The notes under the pieces: model-generated
Seen by the model: the letters and a program-made list of their open reading frames with translations, nothing else
What the model was told of the DNA's origin: nothing
The model's database searches: none
In this document: positions 58,473 through 64,000 of the stretch, in pieces
How the letters are laid out: every line of letters starts with the position of its first letter
Numbering within the stretch: the stretch's first letter is position 1
NCBI RefSeq assembly: GCF_014205015.1
Contig: NZ_JACHMO010000001.1
Coordinates: 6,324,001-6,388,000, forward strand
Length of the DNA: 64,000 nt
Direction: 5' to 3'
Source of the DNA: Saccharothrix ecbatanensis
GTDB lineage: Bacteria > Actinomycetota > Actinomycetes > Mycobacteriales > Pseudonocardiaceae
Made by a program: the position numbers and the translations under genes

Positions 58473-59576
58473 TCAGCAGAACACCTCGTTCAGCACCTCG
58501 TTGTAGCCCTCCAACTCACCGGGGTCGGGGGCGGAGGTGATGGACGCGGTCAGGCGGGTCTTCGTGTCCGGCGTGCTCGCCATCACGCTGGAGTAGCCGG
58601 GGATGCCGCCGCTGTGGCCCCACACCGTGACGCCGCACGGCAGTTCGGTGGACGTGAAGCCTAGGCCGTAGCCGTGCGTGTTCGGCAGCACCGACGTCAG
58701 CTCCTTCTGCTCCGCCGGACCGAGCAGACGGCCGTCCAACAGGGCGTCCACGAACCGGTCCAGGTCGCCGGTCGTGGAGATCATCTCGCCCGCCGCGTAC
58801 GCGATCGACGGGTTGATCTCGGTGATGTCGACGACCTGCCCGGCCACCCGCACGTACCCGTGCGCGTGCGGACCGGGGATGCCGATGCGGGTACCGGGCA
58901 CGGACGTCGCGCCCAGACCCAGCGGACGCAGGATGCGCTGCGCCACCGCGACCTCGTACGGCCGTCCGGTGACCTTCTCGACCAGCATCCCGGCGACGAC
59001 GTAGTTCGTGTTCGAGTATTTCCAGTCGGTGCCGGGCGCGAAGTCCAGCGGCTTCGCGGTGGACAGGGCGACCAGCTCGGCGGGCGTCCACGTCTTGTAG
59101 CGGATGGCCTCGAACTCGTCCGGGTTCAGCGGCAGCGCGTTCGTGTAGTTGTAGAGGCCGCTGGTGTGCTGGAGCAGGTGCCGCACGGTGATCTTGTCGC
59201 CGTCCGGCAGCAGGCCCGGCAGGTACCGCTGCACGGGCGCGTCGAGATCGACCTCGCCCTCGCCGACCAGCTGCAGCACGACCGTCGACACGAACGTCTT
59301 GGTGATGCTGCCGACCCGGAACCGGCCGTCCGTCGGCACCGGCCGCGACGAGTCGACCTTCGCCGTGCCCGCGCGGGCGGTGAACTGCTGCCGTCCGTCG
59401 GTGACCCGGATCTGCACCCCCTGTGCCCCGGTGCGGGTCATGTCGTCCAACGCGCGCTGCACGACCTTCCGGTCGATCCGGTGGTCAGCGGTCCCCGGCT
59501 CCGCTACCGCCGTCCCCCCGATGCCCACGGCCGCCAACCCCACGACGGCGGCCAGAGCGATTCCCCTCTTGCCCAT
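58473..59576 (-). CDS. Secreted serine hydrolase (beta-lactamase/DD-peptidase family)
   Basis: 367 residues with a signal peptide (AVAEPG cleavage near residue 26). Motifs SITK (SxxK nucleophile), YSN (YxN) and HSGG are in the right order for class C beta-lactamase/D-Ala-D-Ala carboxypeptidase-like enzymes. A TTG codon lies one position before the ATG. Extracellular peptidase or esterase; antibiotic hydrolysis is possible but unproven. Confidence 0.92.
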   Translation of the reverse strand: MGKRGIALAAVVGLAAVGIGGTAVAEPGTADHRIDRKVVQRALDDMTRTGAQGVQIRVTDGRQQFTARAGTAKVDSSRPVPTDGRFRVGSITKTFVSTVVLQLVGEGEVDLDAPVQRYLPGLLPDGDKITVRHLLQHTSGLYNYTNALPLNPDEFEAIRYKTWTPAELVALSTAKPLDFAPGTDWKYSNTNYVVAGMLVEKVTGRPYEVAVAQRILRPLGLGATSVPGTRIGIPGPHAHGYVRVAGQVVDITEINPSIAYAAGEMISTTGDLDRFVDALLDGRLLGPAEQKELTSVLPNTHGYGLGFTSTELPCGVTVWGHSGGIPGYSSVMASTPDTKTRLTASITSAPDPGELEGYNEVLNEVFC

Positions 59577-59702
59577 CAACGTGTCCTCCCTGTTGACGTT
59601 GAGGACACCGAGTCTTGCCGTCCGGCGACGTCCGCACGTCGGCCCCTGGTCTGGGAGTGGGCGCGACTTTAGGCTGATCCACCCCTAGTGGTCGCGAAGC
59701 TG

Positions 59703-59716
59703 CGGAACCGGTTCCG
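59703..59716. promoter_or_regulatory. Perfect palindrome upstream of chitinase
   Basis: CGGAACCGGTTCCG in the 254-bp gap between serine hydrolase and chitinase. LacI-family-like symmetry; target regulator unknown. Confidence 0.5.
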
Positions 59717-59751
59717 AGGACCCTGACACTAGTCCATTCGAGTGACGAGAA

Positions 59752-59786
59752 TGGTCTAGACCTTGACCGTGAAGTGGTCTGAACCA
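59752..59786 (+). promoter_or_regulatory. DasR-type operators upstream of chitinase
   Basis: TGGTCTAGACCT (59752-59763) is a near-perfect dre half of the DasR site A(C/G)TGGTCTAGACCA. A second, weaker repeat TGGTCTGAACCA lies at 59775-59786. Paired 12-bp direct repeats of this kind are known in Streptomyces chitinase promoters. Implies induction by N-acetylglucosamine or chitobiose. Confidence 0.85.
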
Positions 59787-59830
59787 CATGGTGGCGTCAA
59801 CCCTGCACTCCTTTCCTGACAAGGAGCACG

Positions 59831-61453
<1,623 letters not shown>

Positions 61454-61483
61454 CACTTCCCTGCACACACGGCACACACACGA

Positions 61484-61515
61484 CGGGCCCTGCGGGCATT
61501 CCCCCGCAGGGCCCG
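61484..61515 (+). terminator. Chitinase terminator hairpin
   Basis: CGGGCCCTGCGGG (61484-61496) pairs perfectly with CCCGCAGGGCCCG (61503-61515), loop CATTCC. It lies 30 bp after the chitinase stop. Confidence 0.9.
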
Positions 61516-61525
61516 CCGCCGTCCC

Positions 61526-61676
61526 GAACGTTGAATTCACCCGTCCCGAACGTAGGACTCACGCGTTCTGAACGTAGGACTCACGCGGTGGTCGCGTGAG
61601 TCCTACGTTCGCGTCGCGTGAGTCCTACGTTCGGAACAGGCGTGTCCTACGTTCAGGACCCCCGAATTCAACGCTC
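61526..61676. repeat. 22-bp phased palindromic repeat element, copy 3 (inside-out)
   Basis: Inverted cores at 61526 (GAACGTTGAA), 61548 and 61570 (GAACGTAGGA) come first, then direct cores at 61601, 61623 and 61645 (TCCTACGTTC) and 61667 (TTCAACGCTC). Steps are 22 bp. The order of orientations is opposite to copies 1 and 2. The last core overlaps the stop codon of the RmlB-like gene. It lies between convergent genes. Confidence 0.92.
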
Positions 61677-62663
61677 GGGTGACGGGGTCCAGGACGTTTC
61701 GGAGACCGGGCTGCGGTCGCGCAGGGGTTCCCACCAGGAGCGATTGTCGGCGTACCAGCGGATGGTGTCGCGGACGCCGGTGGCGAAGTCCACCCGCGGC
61801 TCCCAGCCGAGCTCACGGCGGATCTTGGTCGAGTCGAGCAGGTAACGGCGGTCGTGCCCCGGACGGTCCGGCACGGTGGCCTTGCGCGACGACGGCAGGC
61901 CCAGCTCGTCCAGCACCAGGTCCGCGATCTCCTCGACGCTCGCCTCCACCCCCGTCCCCACGTGGTACGTCTCCCCGACCCGCCCACGCAGCAGCACGGC
62001 CTCGATCGCCCGGCAGTGGTCGAGCACGTGGATCCACTCGCGGCGGTTGTCCTTCGACGCGTAGACCGGCAGGTCGCCCCCGTCCAACGCCCGCGTCGTG
62101 AACAGCGGCAGCACCTTCTCCGGGAACTGGTTCGGCCCGTAGTTGTTCGCGCAGTTCGTGATCGTCACCGGCAGCCCGAACGTCTCGTGGTACGCCCGCA
62201 CCGCGTGGTCCGCCCCTGCCTTGCTCGCGTTGTACGGCGTCCGCGGCCGGTACGGCGACTCCTCCGTGAACGCCGACACAGCGTCCAACGCCAGGTCCCC
62301 GTACACCTCGCACGTCGAGATGTGGTGGAACCGCCGCACCCCCGCCCGCCGCGCCGCCTCCAGCAACGCCTGCGTGCCCATCACGTTGGTCCGGAAGAAC
62401 CGGGTCGGGTCCAGCACCGCCAGGCTGTTGTGCGACTCGGCCGCGAAGTTCACCACCACGTCGATCCCGCTCAGGTCGAACGACGCGATGTCGCCGTGCA
62501 CGAACGTGATCCGGTCCCGCACGTCGGCGAGGTTCGTCTCCGTCCCCGCGTACGTCAGCGCGTCCAGCGCCACCACCCGATCGGAGGGATGCTCCCGCAC
62601 CCAGTGACGCGTGAAGTGCGACCCGATGAACCCGGCCGCGCCGGTCACGAGAACTGATGTCAT
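61668..62663 (-). CDS. RmlB-like dTDP-glucose 4,6-dehydratase homologue
   Basis: 331 residues. GxxGxxG loop VTGAAGFIGSH, NFAAESHNSL, YNASKAGADHAVRAYHETFG (YxxxK) and NCANNYGPNQFPEKVLPLF are RmlB motifs. The catalytic TDE triplet is replaced by TCE (STCEVYGD), losing the Asp acid. No sugar-nucleotide partner genes are near. It may act on a different nucleotide sugar or carry out only part of the reaction. Confidence 0.85.
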   Translation of the reverse strand: MTSVLVTGAAGFIGSHFTRHWVREHPSDRVVALDALTYAGTETNLADVRDRITFVHGDIASFDLSGIDVVVNFAAESHNSLAVLDPTRFFRTNVMGTQALLEAARRAGVRRFHHISTCEVYGDLALDAVSAFTEESPYRPRTPYNASKAGADHAVRAYHETFGLPVTITNCANNYGPNQFPEKVLPLFTTRALDGGDLPVYASKDNRREWIHVLDHCRAIEAVLLRGRVGETYHVGTGVEASVEEIADLVLDELGLPSSRKATVPDRPGHDRRYLLDSTKIRRELGWEPRVDFATGVRDTIRWYADNRSWWEPLRDRSPVSETSWTPSPER

Positions 62664-62731
62664 ACCGCACGCTACCCACGTCGACGGCCCGCGTGCCGGA
62701 GCGCGCGGGCCGTCTACAAGACAAAGCCGGC

Positions 62732-64000
62732 CTAGAGCGTCAGGCTCCAGGAGTTGATGTGCCCGGTGTCCGCCGAGTACACGTCCTGGACCCGCAGCTT
62801 CCACGCGCCGTTGCGCGCCTCGGACGAGACGTTCGCGGTGTACGTGGTGTCGATGTTGTCGCCGGAGTCGTTGTTCGACGCCTTCAACCGGTACGCCGAG
62901 CCGTCCGGCGCGACCAGGTCGATCACCAGGTCACCCCGGTAGGTGTGCACGATGTGCACCTCGACCTGCGACGTCGCCGAAGCGTTGCCCTCACACCCGG
63001 CGATGGTGATGGTGCTGGTGACGGCCGCCCCGTTGTCCGGGATCGCCACATCGGCGTCGTTGGTGGCCTTCGCGCACCCGGGCGGCGGGGTGCCACCGCC
63101 GTACGGGCTGGTCGCCTTCTTCGCCGCGTACATCAGCATCGGCTTGACCTTCGGCCAGAACGTCGACGCCTGGCACGAGTACGTCGGGAAGAAGCCCGAG
63201 CAGGTGCCGGACGACGGCCCGACCTCCCACACGAACGACGCCACGCCCAGGTCGTCGTACACCCAGTCGTCCGTCGCGCCGGCCGCGTTGTACAGCACCT
63301 CGCCCGGCTGCCCGTACTGCCAGCCACCGGCCAACGTCGCCATGTCCCGCGCCATCCCGCGCAGCGCCGCGTCGTTGCCCGTCTTGTACGACGTGGTCCA
63401 GCCCCACGGGAACAGCACCAGGTTCGAGTAGCTGTGCATGGAGATGACGACGCCGGTCGTGTCGGCGGGCGCGGCGTCGGTGACGGCGGTGCCGCGCCGG
63501 TCGCGGTACAGGTTGCGCCACAACCCCTGCAACGCCCGCGTCTCGACCTCGGAGTTCGCCGACGGACCCTTGTAGGTCTGGGCGCACGGGTCGGACGACG
63601 TGCCCGCGCCACCCCAGTGCGAGTCGGTGTTGCGGTTGAGGTCGATGCCGATCTGCGACGACGACGTGCCGGAGCAGCTCGACCCGTTCGTGGTGTTGGC
63701 GTTCTTGCGCTGGTAGCGCGGCGAGTTGCCGCCCTGCTGCACGATGTTCACGCCGTCCGGGTTGGCGATCGGCACGACCCACACCTCGGTGGTGTCGAGC
63801 AGCGCGGTGACCTCCGCGTCGACGCCGTAACCGGTGGTCAGGTGGTCGATCCAACGCCAGGCGATGTCACCGGTGGACAGCTCGCGGGCGTGCAGCTGAC
63901 CCATCACGAAGAACCGGGGCTTCGGCGCGGACGTGTTCAGCGCGCAGTCGCCGGCGTTCTTCTTGGTGATGCAGATCGCGCGCAGGTCGTACCCGCCGGC
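62732..64000 (-). CDS. M14 zinc carboxypeptidase with C-terminal P-domain (partial)
   Basis: 422 residues visible; the N-terminus continues beyond the window. Zinc motif in GQLHARELST (HxxE), the third ligand His in VVISMHSYSNLVLF, and the general-base Glu in SFVWEVGPSS. Residues after ~CAKATNDADVAIPDNGAAVT to the end (HTYRGDLVIDLVAPDGSAYR, GAWKLRVQDV) form a proprotein-convertase P-domain. A secreted carboxypeptidase; P-domains stabilise or target such enzymes. Confidence 0.92.
   Translation of the reverse strand, partial: AGGYDLRAICITKKNAGDCALNTSAPKPRFFVMGQLHARELSTGDIAWRWIDHLTTGYGVDAEVTALLDTTEVWVVPIANPDGVNIVQQGGNSPRYQRKNANTTNGSSCSGTSSSQIGIDLNRNTDSHWGGAGTSSDPCAQTYKGPSANSEVETRALQGLWRNLYRDRRGTAVTDAAPADTTGVVISMHSYSNLVLFPWGWTTSYKTGNDAALRGMARDMATLAGGWQYGQPGEVLYNAAGATDDWVYDDLGVASFVWEVGPSSGTCSGFFPTYSCQASTFWPKVKPMLMYAAKKATSPYGGGTPPPGCAKATNDADVAIPDNGAAVTSTITIAGCEGNASATSQVEVHIVHTYRGDLVIDLVAPDGSAYRLKASNNDSGDNIDTTYTANVSSEARNGAWKLRVQDVYSADTGHINSWSLTL

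Noticed and set aside
61668..62663. Deoxysugar or O-antigen pathway start
   Set aside because: Only one RmlB-like gene is present, with an altered catalytic triplet and no RmlA, RmlC or glycosyltransferase nearby.

Overview
The window is a high-GC actinomycete chromosome segment. Its gene content fits a Pseudonocardiales genome such as Saccharothrix, Lentzea or Actinosynnema: an actinobacterial DUF574 methyltransferase, DUF3558 lipoprotein, ECF41 and ECF42 sigma factors, an AA10 LPMO, a CBM2-GH18 chitinase and many GTG starts. The genus is an inference from content only. I see no rRNA, tRNA, CRISPR array, integrase or intact transposase.

Layout. 1-3.1 kb: partial DUF574 methyltransferase, a cytochrome P450 and a secreted alpha/beta hydrolase. 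3.1-32 kb: a polysaccharide-utilisation region. It holds a secreted GH26 endo-mannanase, a MarR/EamA efflux pair, a secreted GH3 and an AA10 LPMO divergently transcribed from a region with CebR-type boxes (TGGGAGCGCTCCCA), mannose-6-phosphate isomerase plus a ROK sugar kinase, a DrrAB-like exporter with a MerR regulator, a GH2 beta-mannosidase / HTH-less LacI-like / aldo-keto reductase operon, two GH36 alpha-galactosidases, an Opp-type ABC importer (SBP, permease, permease-ATPase fusion, ATPase) and a divergent ROK repressor. This reads as a galactomannan pathway: GH26 cuts the chain outside, the Opp-type importer takes up oligosaccharides, GH36 removes galactose, GH2 releases mannose, and the ROK kinase plus ManA feed fructose-6-phosphate.

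32-45 kb: a mosaic of small regulatory and stress units. These are ThuA-like, ArsR-glyoxalase, TetR, an MSMEG_6728-like protein with a pentapeptide-like insertion, an ECF42/DGPF/DoxX module, ArsR-SRPBCC, an APH-fold kinase, a duplicated segment around a DUF3558 lipoprotein, MFS, a MITE-like element, GNAT and AraC/NmrA. 45-59.6 kb: a large LuxR-type ATPase regulator facing a 33-residue secreted peptide gene, a PepSY protein, a second MFS, a fusion of a P450-like fragment with an isocitrate lyase/PEP mutase domain, PP2C, a second ROK regulator with an oxidoreductase, an ECF41 module and a serine hydrolase. 59.6-64 kb: a DasR-box chitinase, an RmlB-like dehydratase and a partial M14 carboxypeptidase with P-domain.

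The most unusual structure is a repeat family with strict 22-bp phasing. A 10-bp core (TCCTACGTTC or TTCAACGCTC) is tandemly spaced and then mirrored, giving large palindromes at three convergent gene junctions (2952-3111, 22841-23061, 61526-61676). A degenerate two-unit copy lies at 10480-10511.
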